64,000 nucleotides of DNA from Paludibacteraceae bacterium. GTDB taxonomy: Bacteria; Bacteroidota; Bacteroidia; Bacteroidales; Paludibacteraceae. The stretch's first letter is position 1, and the number at the start of each line of letters is the position of its first letter. Below the pieces are notes generated by a model, which did no database searches, was not told the DNA's origin, and saw nothing but the letters and a program-made list of their open reading frames with translations. A program made the position numbers and the translations under genes. Shown here piece by piece: positions 19,217 to 29,067 of this stretch. The stretch spans positions 1 to 64,000 of the forward strand of contig JAKSNH010000008.1 of the NCBI GenBank assembly GCA_024399955.1, in the 5' to 3' direction.

Positions 19217-20202
19217 TGCAACAATCTCCTTTACAACAACAAAATCACCCGCATGGGAATATAGACCCTCGCCGATACAAAATAGAAGTTGCTATGGAAT
19301 ATATTGGCATCTTCTTAGCGTTATGTCCCTTTGCATGTATGGTGAACTGGATATTCGTGCCACACTCCCTCGTAGGAGGTGGATTAACAGGTATATGTTC
19401 GGCCATTTACTATAGTACGCAAGGTTTATTCCCTTCTTTGTTTGCTGCCTATAATGGTGCTATTCCTATTTGGCTCTCTACGGTTGTTATTAATGCCATT
19501 CTGCTCACAATCGCAGGATTTACAGTAGGGTGGTCTTTCTGCATCAGAACAATCTGGGGCGTGCTATGCGTCGCGTTCTGGTATCGCGTTATTCCTATAC
19601 GCACAGAAGCCATTATTACGGATCCTATGCTGGGTTGTATAATCGGAGGTGTTGCCTTTGGTGTTTCCTTAGGCGTTGTATTGCTGTGCAATGGTAGTTC
19701 AGGAGGAACAGACATTGTGGCTATGATTGTGCATCACTTCAAAGATGTATCATTAGGAAAGGTGCTGGTTCTATGTGACGTGATTATCATCATTAGTGCT
19801 TATTTCTTGCCGGTACCCGATACAATTGATTTAGGCAAACAAACGGTTGCTGATTATAAGATACAACGTGTGTTATGCGGTCTCGGCATGACTCTCTCAT
19901 ATACCGCAGCTTTAGATTGGTTCCTATCACGTGTACGCCAGAGTGTACAGTTCTTTATCTTCTCACGCAAACATGATGAGATAGCCAAGGCTATTTCTAC
20001 TACTGTTCAACGAGGAGTTACGCTATTAGACGGAAAAGGGTGGTATAGTAGTCAACCTATTACTGTAGTAACTGTTTTGGCTCGCAAACACGAAGCAAGC
20101 ACTATTTTACATCTTATCCGTTCTATCGACCCGGATGCCTTCGTCAGCTGTTCTAATGTAGCAGGCGTATTTGGTAGTGGATTTGACAAAATCAAGAACT
20201 AA
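19216..20202 (+). CDS. yitT: YitT family membrane protein (second copy)
   Basis: A 328-residue paralogue of the gene before it. The same elements occur in the same order: NWIFVPHSLVGGGLTGICSA, CNGSSGGTDIVAMI and a C-terminal DUF2179 domain (RGVTLLDGKGWYSSQPI, SIDPDAFVSCSNVAGVFGSG). The N-terminus is longer and rich in Gln and His (MQQSPLQQQNHPHGN). The two copies have diverged a good deal, so the duplication is old; the overlap of stop and start suggests the products may work as a heteromer. Confidence 0.85.
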   Translation: MQQSPLQQQNHPHGNIDPRRYKIEVAMEYIGIFLALCPFACMVNWIFVPHSLVGGGLTGICSAIYYSTQGLFPSLFAAYNGAIPIWLSTVVINAILLTIAGFTVGWSFCIRTIWGVLCVAFWYRVIPIRTEAIITDPMLGCIIGGVAFGVSLGVVLLCNGSSGGTDIVAMIVHHFKDVSLGKVLVLCDVIIIISAYFLPVPDTIDLGKQTVADYKIQRVLCGLGMTLSYTAALDWFLSRVRQSVQFFIFSRKHDEIAKAISTTVQRGVTLLDGKGWYSSQPITVVTVLARKHEASTILHLIRSIDPDAFVSCSNVAGVFGSGFDKIKN

Positions 20203-20218
20203 ATCCAAAAATTCTTTG

Positions 20219-20226
20219 TAATTTTG
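20219..20226 (+). promoter_or_regulatory. possible -7 box for the DUF1016 gene
   Basis: TAATTTTG at 20219-20226 fits the -7 consensus, but no TTTG lies at the right distance upstream. If used, the leader would be about 110 bases and contain the short hairpin GCGTCATTTGACGC (20290-20303). Confidence 0.35.
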
Positions 20227-20344
20227 CATCGCAAAACGAATAACCTCGTCACCCACTGACGTTAAACAGGGGGACATATTGATAATAGGCGTCATTTGAC
20301 GCTTTAATCTTGGCAATACCAAATGTAGAAATAATTTTTGAACA

Positions 20345-21445
20345 ATGGACTCTATCTCTATCATCAATCCGGAATATAAGCAATGGGTAAAAGACCTATC
20401 GCTTCGCTATCGTCAGGCACAAATCCGTGCAGCAGTAAAGGTGAATGAGGAACTTATACGATTTTACTACAATTTGGGACGCGATATTGTGAATCTCAAA
20501 GTAGAAGAGCGTTGGGGAGAAAATGTCATGGCCAGACTATGTGTTGATTTGAAGAACGAACTGCCAGGAGTGTCTGGTTTGTCCAAGTCCAACATCTACT
20601 ATTGCAAGAAGTTTTATCTACTTTATAATCAGGAGGATAAATTTTTCCAACAAGCTGCTGGAAAATTAGAAGATGATGCCAAGGATGAAATTTTCCAACA
20701 ACTTGATGGAATATTTCAAATCCCATGGGGGCATCATTGTCTTATCATGGATAAACTCAAGGGGGATCTGCAAAAATCTCTTTTCTATGTTCACAAAACG
20801 ATTGAGAATGGTTGGAGTCGTGCGATGTTGCTCAATTTCCTGGATACCAACTTCTACGAACGTGAGTCTAAAGCAATCAGCAATTTCACAGAAATGTTGC
20901 CCGAGCCGATGAGTGATTTAGCGCAAGAGATAACGCGAGACCCGTATAACTTTACGTTCGCTGGCATACGTGGCAAGTATAATGAGACCCAGCTCAAGGC
21001 AGCGTTGCTCCATAATATTACGCACTTCCTTTTGGAATTGGGTGCAGGATTCTGCTATGTCGGACGCGAGTTTGAGCTTAAAATTGGCACCAAAGAGAAG
21101 TATGCAGATTTGCTATTCTACCATCTTAACTTGCGCTGTTATGTGGTTGTGGAGGTAAAGGTAGAGGAGTTTGACTCTCCGGATATCAGTCAACTGGGTA
21201 CATATATGGTAGCCGTGAACCATCAGTTTAAGCGTCCGGAAGATAACCCGACTTTGGGAATCTTGATTTGTAAGAGCAAAGATAAAACTTTAGCACAATA
21301 CTCGTTGGAGGCAAGCAGTCAACCGATTGCCATATCTTCGTATGATTTGGAGAAATTGTATCCAACCAAGGTTGAGGGATATATTCCCAGCGAGGAAGAA
21401 CTGGAGTCGCAGGCGGATGATATTGCGCTGAAAAACCACCAGTAA
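20345..21445 (+). CDS. DUF1016 / YhcG-type PD-(D/E)XK nuclease-domain protein
   Basis: A 366-residue protein. The N-terminal DUF1016 helical domain (NEELIRFYYNLGRDIV, ENVMARLCVDLKNELPG, GLSKSNIYYCKKFY) is followed by the C-terminal YhcG nuclease domain: FCYVGREFELKIG, YADLLFYHLNLRCYVVVEVKVEEF near 255-275 (the D..ExK nuclease core) and YMVAVNHQFKRPEDNPTLGILICKSKD. The family is found near restriction systems and mobile elements, often as a scattered accessory gene. It lies directly before the CRISPR locus in the same direction. A role in defence is possible but unproven; it may be an independent cargo gene. Confidence 0.8.
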   Translation: MDSISIINPEYKQWVKDLSLRYRQAQIRAAVKVNEELIRFYYNLGRDIVNLKVEERWGENVMARLCVDLKNELPGVSGLSKSNIYYCKKFYLLYNQEDKFFQQAAGKLEDDAKDEIFQQLDGIFQIPWGHHCLIMDKLKGDLQKSLFYVHKTIENGWSRAMLLNFLDTNFYERESKAISNFTEMLPEPMSDLAQEITRDPYNFTFAGIRGKYNETQLKAALLHNITHFLLELGAGFCYVGREFELKIGTKEKYADLLFYHLNLRCYVVVEVKVEEFDSPDISQLGTYMVAVNHQFKRPEDNPTLGILICKSKDKTLAQYSLEASSQPIAISSYDLEKLYPTKVEGYIPSEEELESQADDIALKNHQ

Positions 21446-21573
21446 TTGTCTCTAATAGACGAGAACTTCGGACCTGCTTTTTTTGTGTCCTTATGTGTTC
21501 TTGTCCAAAGTGATGAAATAAAAAAGCACACCCTTGTCTGCAAAAGGGATAATTTAATGGATAATAAAATACT

Positions 21574-21618
21574 ATGGCAAAACAAATTTTAGGACTTGAT
21601 TTAGGCACCAATAGTATG
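21574..21618 (+). pseudogene. orphan 5' fragment of a second cas9
   Basis: The 15 codons from ATG 21574 read MAKQILGLDLGTNSM, nearly identical to the start of the intact cas9 at 21792 (MAQKILGLDLGTNSI). A shared AATACTATGGCA block covers the start codon of both. The DNA is identical over about 32 bases (ATTTTAGGACTTGATTTAGG and the next 12) but has several changes in codons 3-5, so it is a diverged allele rather than a fresh duplication. Homology ends at about 21618, where the terminator side of tracrRNA-A begins; the frame then runs into a stop. It looks like the left recombination scar of a cas9 replacement. Confidence 0.8.
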
Positions 21619-21634
21619 TGGGGGAAAATATCAA

Positions 21635-21727
21635 TAAAAAGAAGTCCCACACTCGTTAAAGAGTGCAGGACAAAAGAAATCTTCGGCTTATAGCCTTGTT
21701 GTGAATAGTCACAAATGTATCTTTCGG
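21635..21727 (-). ncRNA. tracrRNA-A (pairs with type-A repeats)
   Basis: Minus strand, between the cas9 fragment and cas9. The anti-repeat (complement of 21698-21725) matches the plus-strand type-A repeat as AAAGATACATTT and TATTCACAAC, with a 5-base stretch (GTGAC) in place of 7 bases in the repeat, so it would pair with minus-strand crRNA through two helices and a bulge. A nexus-like hairpin GGCT-ATA-AGCC (complement of 21685-21695) follows. The end is a strong intrinsic terminator: CCTGCACTC, loop TTTAAC, GAGTGTGGG, then ACTTCTTTTT. The promoter is at 21731-21761. Start and end points are estimated from these signals. Confidence 0.85.
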
Positions 21728-21730
21728 GTG

Positions 21731-21761
21731 CAAAATTACAAAAAAAAAATGAAACCACAAA
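21731..21761 (-). promoter_or_regulatory. promoter of tracrRNA-A
   Basis: Minus strand: TTTG (complement of 21758-21761), 19 bases, TAATTTTG (complement of 21731-21738). The predicted start at about 21725 coincides with the first base of the anti-repeat. It is divergent from cas9. Confidence 0.8.
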
Positions 21762-21791
21762 ATATATTGAGAAAAAAAATATAAAAATACT

Positions 21792-24700
21792 ATGGCACAA
21801 AAGATTTTAGGACTTGATTTAGGCACCAATAGTATTGGAATTAGCGTGCGTAATCCTGAGATTGTTGGTAATGTTAATCAGCAATTAGAGTATTTTACAT
21901 CTATTATCTTCCCATCAGGAGTAGGCAATGGCAAGGCTGGTGAATTTTCGTACGCAGCCGAACGGACTAAACATCGTAGTACGCGTAGATTGAATCAAGC
22001 ACGTAGGTATCGTATATGGAGAACATTAGAAGTACTTATCCAATATCACATGTGCCCGTTGAGCGAAGAAGACCTTACAAAATGGCGTACCTACGATAAA
22101 GAGAAAGGACTAAAACGCGAATATCCGATACATGCTCATGCATTTGAGCAATGGGTCCGCTTGGATTTTGATATGGATGGTGTGCCGGAATATAGTAGTC
22201 CATATCAACTGCGTGCAGAGTTGATGACTCGTCAATTTGATTTCGGGAATGAAATAGAACGCTATAAATTAGGTCGTGCCATCTATCATATCGCACAACG
22301 TCGTGGTTTCAAGAGTAGTAAAGGAGAAACATTGCAGCAACAAGAGAATGTTGCCTCAGGCGAAGATATGGATGTCGCTTCTGAGATGAAAAAATCTGAG
22401 GAGAGAAAGTCGAAAGATTTAACGACTTATATGAAAGAGAATGACTGTCCAACGGTAGGCTGTGCGTTCTATACGATGGAGCAACAAGGTATGCGCGTCC
22501 GTGCCAACGAAAAATACCAAGTTGTTCGCTCTCTATATGAAGAGGAGATACGCAGTATTTTTACCTATCAAGAAGGATTACAGCAAGAAGAGGATTTGCT
22601 TAAAATATTACTTAGTCGCAAGGAAGGAGAAGGTAGTGTCTTTTATAAACGTCCGTTGCGTTCTCAAAAAGGGAAAGTGGGAGCATGCACCTTTGAAAAA
22701 AATAAAACACGTTGCCCGATTTCTCGTCCAGAGTTTGAAATCTTTCGTGCATGGGCGATCATCAATAATTTGCGTTACAAAACAAAGGAAGATATAGAAG
22801 AGAAAAAAGCAAATCGAAAAATAGATTTGCTACTCAGGCAGCAGTTATATGAAGAGCGTTTTGTCTCTTTGGCTCGCGATTCGTTTAAGATGGAAGATAT
22901 TTTGAAGTGGTTGCAGAAGAAAGATAGTTCCATTATCGCCCTAAATTATGAGGAGAAAACGACTGTTATGGGATGTCCAATAATCTATAAACTAAAAGTC
23001 TTGTTAGGAGATAATTGGATGACATCCCGATTAAATGGCAAATATACATATGAAGATTTATGGCATGTGTGTTTTACGGCAGATGACAACGAGGATATAG
23101 AAGACTTTGTAAATGCTCATTTAGGCGGCGACCAAGATTTATTAAAAAAGATGTTGGCTCTAAATGGGAAGATAAAGCAGGATTATGCATCGTTGTCGCT
23201 TAGCGCAATGAATAAAATTCTTTATTTCTTGCAACAAGGGTATTTGTATAACGACGCGGTGGTATTGGCAAAGTTACCTGATATATTTGGTGCAGATTGG
23301 AATATGGTGAAAGAGCCATTACTACATGAATGGGAACAAATTCGTGTGAAACAGGAAAATATCCGCCTATGCTACAAGATAACTAATAATCTTATTGCTA
23401 AAGATAAACTCAACGATAGTGAAGATAGATTAGCATTTCATGATACAACCTATAATCTTACCTCAGAGGATGACAAAGATATTCAGCAAGCTATAATTGA
23501 AACTCTTTCATATAAAGGATGGAAAGCAATGCCATATGCAGAAAGAGAGACATTGCAAAATCATGTAACAGAGGCGTATCAAAATTATTTTCGTCAAGAG
23601 CAACGCACTTACTATGCTTTGGAAAATGTGTCGCAGGCAGTAGAGACATTGATACGTGATAACTTTATGGATTATGTGAAAGATTGTTATCGGAAGAAGA
23701 TTTTACAAGGTGGCATACTATATCATCCATCTATGGTTGATATTTATCCTAATGTATCTTATACTACTTATCAGGATGGCAACAAAATGGTGAGTAAGCG
23801 GTTTGTGCAATCTCCTGCAACGAATGTATTCCGCAATCCTATGGTGATGCGGGTACTGCATACATTACGCAAACATATCAATCAGTTGTTGAAGGAAGAT
23901 ATCATAGATGAGAATACACGAATTGTGATTGAAACTGCTCGTGAATTCAATGATGCCAATTGGCGTTGGGCAATTAAAAAGTATCAAGATAATAGAGAAA
24001 AAGAGAATAAACAATATCGAGAGGAACTGCTGCAGTATTTGCCGGAAAATAAGATTACAGAAACAGAGATTGATAAAATGCGTTTGTGGCATGAGCAAAA
24101 CAAATTATGCTTTTACACAGGACAGATTATAAACATAAGTGAGTTGTTAACGGATAATAAATTCGAGATTGAACACACCATTCCTCGCAGCAAGAGTTTT
24201 GATGATTCTTTAGCGAACAAAACAATATGCGAGACGCATTACAATCGCTACATTAAGAAGAATCGTTGCCCCAAGGATTTGGACGAGGTCGACTATATGC
24301 AGATATTGGAACATCTCAAACCATGGGAAGAAAAAATTCATTCGCTTCAAAAGCAAATAACAGAGCGAAGAAATAAATCTAAGATGGCAGGAACGAAAGA
24401 ACAAAAAGATAAGATTATTCGAGAACGTCATGTATTAGAGTTAGAATTGGACTATTGGAAGGATAAAGTTGCGCGATTCAAAAAGGCGGAAGACGAATTA
24501 ACTGAAGGTTTTCGTCATAGTCAATTGGTAGATACGCGTGTTATCACTAAATATGCTTATCATCTCTTGCGTGCAACCTTTGACCAAGTAACAGTTCAGC
24601 GCGGAGATATGACAGCTATGTTCCGTAAGGCATTGGGTATTCAGTCATTAGAAGAAAAGAAAGATCGTAATAAACATTCTCACCATGCCATAGATGCTAC

Positions 24701-25852
24701 AATGTTGACACTTATTCCAAACAATAATGTTCGTGATGCTATCCTTGAATTATTTAACAAACGAGAAGAAGCAAAAAAGCATTCTCCAGAAGAATATGAT
24801 AGTATCGACAAATTGTATCAAAAACGCCTTAAAGCGTGCAATCTATTGGGCGTGTCAGATGTTCCTCAATTTATTGATGAGAATATTCTCATTCGCCACA
24901 TATTCAAAGATCAAGCACTTACGCCAGCAAGCCGTCGCTTGCGTGTGCGTGGGAGGATTGTAAAAAAAGATGGTAAAGAATTGTTCCAACACGGAAATAT
25001 TTTGCGTGGGCAGTTGCATTTAGAAACTTGGTATGGAGCTATCGCTGAACCTCAACGAAATGAACAGGGGCACTTGATGCGTGATAAAGATGGGCACTTT
25101 TTAGTAACAGATACCATTCGATATGTTGTGCGTACTCCGTTAAAATATAAAAAATCCGCCACAGACTCAGGTTTTAAGACATGGGAAGAATTAAAAGAAT
25201 TGATGGTAGATAAGGCTCTGTATGACTATATCCATAAAGAACATGCTAATCAAGACCTCCAGACGGCTATAGAAGAAGGTATTCGTGATATGCAAGGCAA
25301 GCAAATTCGTCACATTAGATGTTATGTTCCGATAAAGAATCCTTTGCGTATAAAGAAACAGACATATTTGTCAAAAAAGGAATATAAACAAGACTATTTG
25401 GCAGCTATGGGTGACCTTTATTGTATGGCTCGCTATGAAAGTGAAGGTAAGAAGCCTACATATCGCATTTATAGCTTGTATGATATAAGTCAAAATAGAG
25501 CGAACGGATTGGAAGATGTGCCACAAACAATAGATATTGAAGGATATAGATTAATCCACACATTACATGCGGGGCAACAGATTTTACTTTATGAGGAGCA
25601 TCCTGATGAAATAAGAGGGCTTGATAATGCCATGCTCTCCCCATACTTGTATGTGATTCGAGGTTTTGAAAATCCTGGAAGAATAACTTTAGTACATCAT
25701 TTATCTGCAAAAAAAGATGGTGAGTTAGGTAAAGGAGAATCCATTAAAGATTATACTAACCTCCCAGAAAAAATTCGTTGTGGCATTGGTACATTGAATT
25801 ATTTAGTTGAAGGTAAAGATTTTATAATTACTTCAAAGGGCATTGAATTCAA

Positions 25853-25856
<4 letters not shown>
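21792..25856 (+). CDS. cas9: CRISPR-associated endonuclease Cas9, type II-C
   Basis: A 1354-residue Cas9. RuvC-I LGLDLGTNSIG has the catalytic Asp at residue 9; an arginine-rich bridge helix follows (AAERTKHRSTRRLNQARRYR). RuvC-II IVIETAREFND has Glu 714; the HNH site FEIEHTIPRS has His 795, and NKTICETHYN the Asn; RuvC-III NKHSHHAIDATML has His 965 and Asp 968. All nuclease residues are present. With cas1 and cas2 but no csn2 or cas4 this is subtype II-C; the length fits the large Bacteroidota branch. The DNA is more AT-rich than the flanking housekeeping genes. The stop overlaps the cas1 start (ATGA). No clear TAnnTTTG promoter is seen directly upstream. Confidence 0.97.
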
Positions 25857-27140
<1,284 letters not shown>

Positions 27141-27163
27141 AAAAAATATATTGTATAGTATAC

Positions 27164-27196
27164 AAAAAATGCAGCCGAAGTTCGACTGCATTTTTT
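27164..27196. terminator. bidirectional terminator after cas2
   Basis: AAAAAATGCAG and CTGCATTTTTT form an 11-bp stem with a small inner stem CGAA/TTCG. T runs occur in both directions, so it can end the plus-strand cas transcript and the minus-strand pre-crRNA that comes from the array. Confidence 0.8.
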
Positions 27197-27248
27197 AATC
27201 CTAAAACAACGTGTAATGTTGTGATTTTCACTGACATACTATAATTAA

Positions 27249-28438
27249 GTTGTTATAGGATATGTCAAAGATACATTTTGAGTGCTATTCACAACTCTTT
27301 TGCTGTTGTTCTTCGGCGAGGCGTGTTGTTATAGGATATGTCAAAGATACATTTTGAGTGCTATTCACAACCAGTCTGTTTCTCCGTTGAGCGTGAAGGA
27401 GGTTGTTATAGGATATGTCAAAGATACATTTTGAGTGCTATTCACAACCATTTGACCTTAGTCATGAATTTAAGAGTAGTTGTTATAGGATATGTCAAAG
27501 ATACATTTTGAGTGCTATTCACAACCAACGCTTTAATGGTTAACCAGAAGTCTCCGTTGTTATAGGATATGTCAAAGATACATTTTGAGTGCTATTCACA
27601 ACCGTCCCGGTCGGTTGGTTTAGTCGGTGCAGGTTGTTATAGGATATGTCAAAGATACATTTTGAGTGCTATTCACAACCCCGATAAGTCGGTACGCAGA
27701 ATGCGGAAAGTTGTTATAGGATATGTCAAAGATACATTTTGAGTGCTATTCACAACCTGTTTGCGGTTGTATTCATAGTTATACTCGTTGTTATAGGATA
27801 TGTCAAAGATACATTTTGAGTGCTATTCACAACATGTAGATGTGCATAACCTTGACGAGATAGTTGTTATAGGATATGTCAAAGATACATTTTGAGTGCT
27901 ATTCACAACGGAAAAAAAATGCTCAAAAACGTAAATAAAGTTGTTATAGGATATGTCAAAGATACATTTTGAGTGCTATTCACAACTAGTAGTTTCGTAT
28001 CGTTTGACGATGCAAAGTTGTTATAGGATATGTCAAGGACCAAATTTGAAGGATATACACAACGATGAAAGATTAAATCATCAAAGGCAATCGGGTTGTT
28101 ATAGGATATGTCAAGGACCAAATTTGAAGGATATACACAACACGGTTCTTTACATTATTGTGTTGGTCGTGGGTTGTTATAGGATATGTCAAGGACCAAA
28201 TTTGAAGGATATACACAACGCGTAATAGTTCGCTCGGTCAACTCTCACAGGTTGTTATAGGATATGTCAAGGACCAAATTTGAAGGATATACACAACGGC
28301 ATTGGGTTTGGCTTGTGCCAAATAATAGGTTGTTATAGGATATGTCAAGGACCAAATTTGAAGGATATACACAACTCAATGGGACATATTAGAATCAAGA
28401 GTTGCGTTGTTATGGGATATGTCAAGGACCAAATTTGA
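27249..28438 (-). CRISPR. chimeric CRISPR array with two repeat families
   Basis: Sixteen repeats and 15 spacers. Type-A repeats (47 bases, plus strand starting GTTGTTATAGGATATGTCAA and ending TATTCACAAC) start at 27249, 27325, 27402, 27479, 27556, 27633, 27710, 27787, 27863 and 27940. Type-B repeats (47 bases, same first 20 bases, ending GGATATACACAAC) start at 28017, 28095, 28173, 28251 and 28329; a 33-base truncated copy with one substitution is at 28406. Within each family the full copies are identical. The families differ at 9 of the last 27 positions. Spacers are 29-30 bases in block A and mostly 31 in block B. Both anti-repeats require crRNA from the minus strand, in agreement with the promoter at 28442-28473. 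Confidence 0.97.
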
Positions 28439-28441
28439 CTG

Positions 28442-28473
28442 CAAAATTATAAAGAATTTTTGGAATATGCAAG
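28442..28473 (-). promoter_or_regulatory. pre-crRNA promoter
   Basis: Minus strand: CTTG (complement of 28470-28473), 20 bases to TAATTTTG (complement of 28442-28449). The start site would be near 28436, inside the truncated last type-B repeat, so the transcript begins with only the spacer-proximal part of a repeat. Confidence 0.75.
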
Positions 28474-28573
28474 AAAAGCTCGCTTTTATCTGCTATTTTA
28501 ATCAAAATTCTACTGGAATTTACGAAGGAAATTATAAAAAATAATCGAAATATGCAAAAAAATAACTAAAAAT

Positions 28574-28605
28574 TTTGGCTATGTCAAAAAAATGCAGTAC
28601 CTTTG
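28574..28605 (+). promoter_or_regulatory. promoter of tracrRNA-B
   Basis: TTTG 28574-28577, exactly 20 bases, TACCTTTG 28598-28605. It is divergent from the pre-crRNA promoter about 100 bases away. Confidence 0.85.
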
Positions 28606-28609
28606 CACC

Positions 28610-28696
28610 ATCTAATTTGAAGGATATACACAATAAGGATTATTCCGTTGTGTAAACATTTAGAACGGGGGCACGCAAGTGCCCTCTTTCTTTTTG
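28610..28696 (+). ncRNA. tracrRNA-B (pairs with type-B repeats)
   Basis: The anti-repeat AATTTGAAGGATATACACAA (28614-28633) equals 20 bases of the plus-strand type-B repeat, so it pairs without interruption with minus-strand type-B crRNA; against type A it has 5 mismatches in 20. A nexus-like hairpin GGA-TTAT-TCC (28637-28646) follows, then CCGTT/AACGG, and a terminator: GGGGGCAC, GCAA loop, GTGCCCTC, then TTTCTTTTT (28667-28695). About 87 nt long. Ends are estimated from the promoter and the T run. Confidence 0.85.
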
Positions 28697-28828
28697 CAGA
28701 AAACAATTCGTTCTCTGCCTCGCATCCTATATGCACGTATTATGCACCGTATATGCAAACATCCTTCATCTCAAAATGTACGATTATTAACTTATTAATC
28801 TGCGCAGAAATCAAAAAGTAACTAAAAA

Positions 28829-28996
28829 GCGTCTAAAGTAGGCGACCATTTCGGGATCACTTCGCGACCACAAACGCCCTTACTAAACCCCACCTAAACA
28901 CAGCCTAAACCTGCCGAAATCCTTGCTTTTCGTGGGGATTAGGCGGGGATTAGTAGGTCTTTACATGCTACGGAGATGCTACGGAACTTTAGACGC
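28829..28996. repeat. inverted-repeat element, MITE-like
   Basis: GCGTCTAAAGT (28829-28839) and ACTTTAGACGC (about 28985-28995) form perfect 11-bp terminal inverted repeats around some 145 bases. Inside, ACTAAACCCCACCTAA is partly complementary to GGGGATTAGGCGGGGATTAGT, so a long interrupted hairpin is possible. It codes for nothing. Base composition is richer in GC than the flanks. It may be a small non-autonomous mobile element. The stretch 28700-28828 before it holds nothing I can assign. Confidence 0.5.
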
Positions 28997-29016
28997 GCCC
29001 CAGATTGCGCAATAAA

Positions 29017-29045
29017 AATGGCAATTCCTACCAGAAATTGCCATT
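29017..29045 (-). terminator. terminator of nrdJ
   Basis: AATGGCAATT and AATTGCCATT form a 10-bp stem with an 8-9 base loop; on the minus strand it is followed by TTTTATTG. It lies 22 bases after the nrdJ stop. Confidence 0.75.
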
Positions 29046-29067
29046 TACAAACCTGCTGTCTTGACGA

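Noticed and set aside
27953..28225. Open reading frames across the CRISPR array on both strands (27953-28225 plus, 27903-28121 minus)
   Set aside because: They are translations of repeats and spacers, with repeated peptide blocks, and are not genes.
28406..28440. Right end of the array as the usual leader with fresh spacers
   Set aside because: The terminal repeat is truncated and mutated, so it is a poor integration site, although it carries the transcription promoter.
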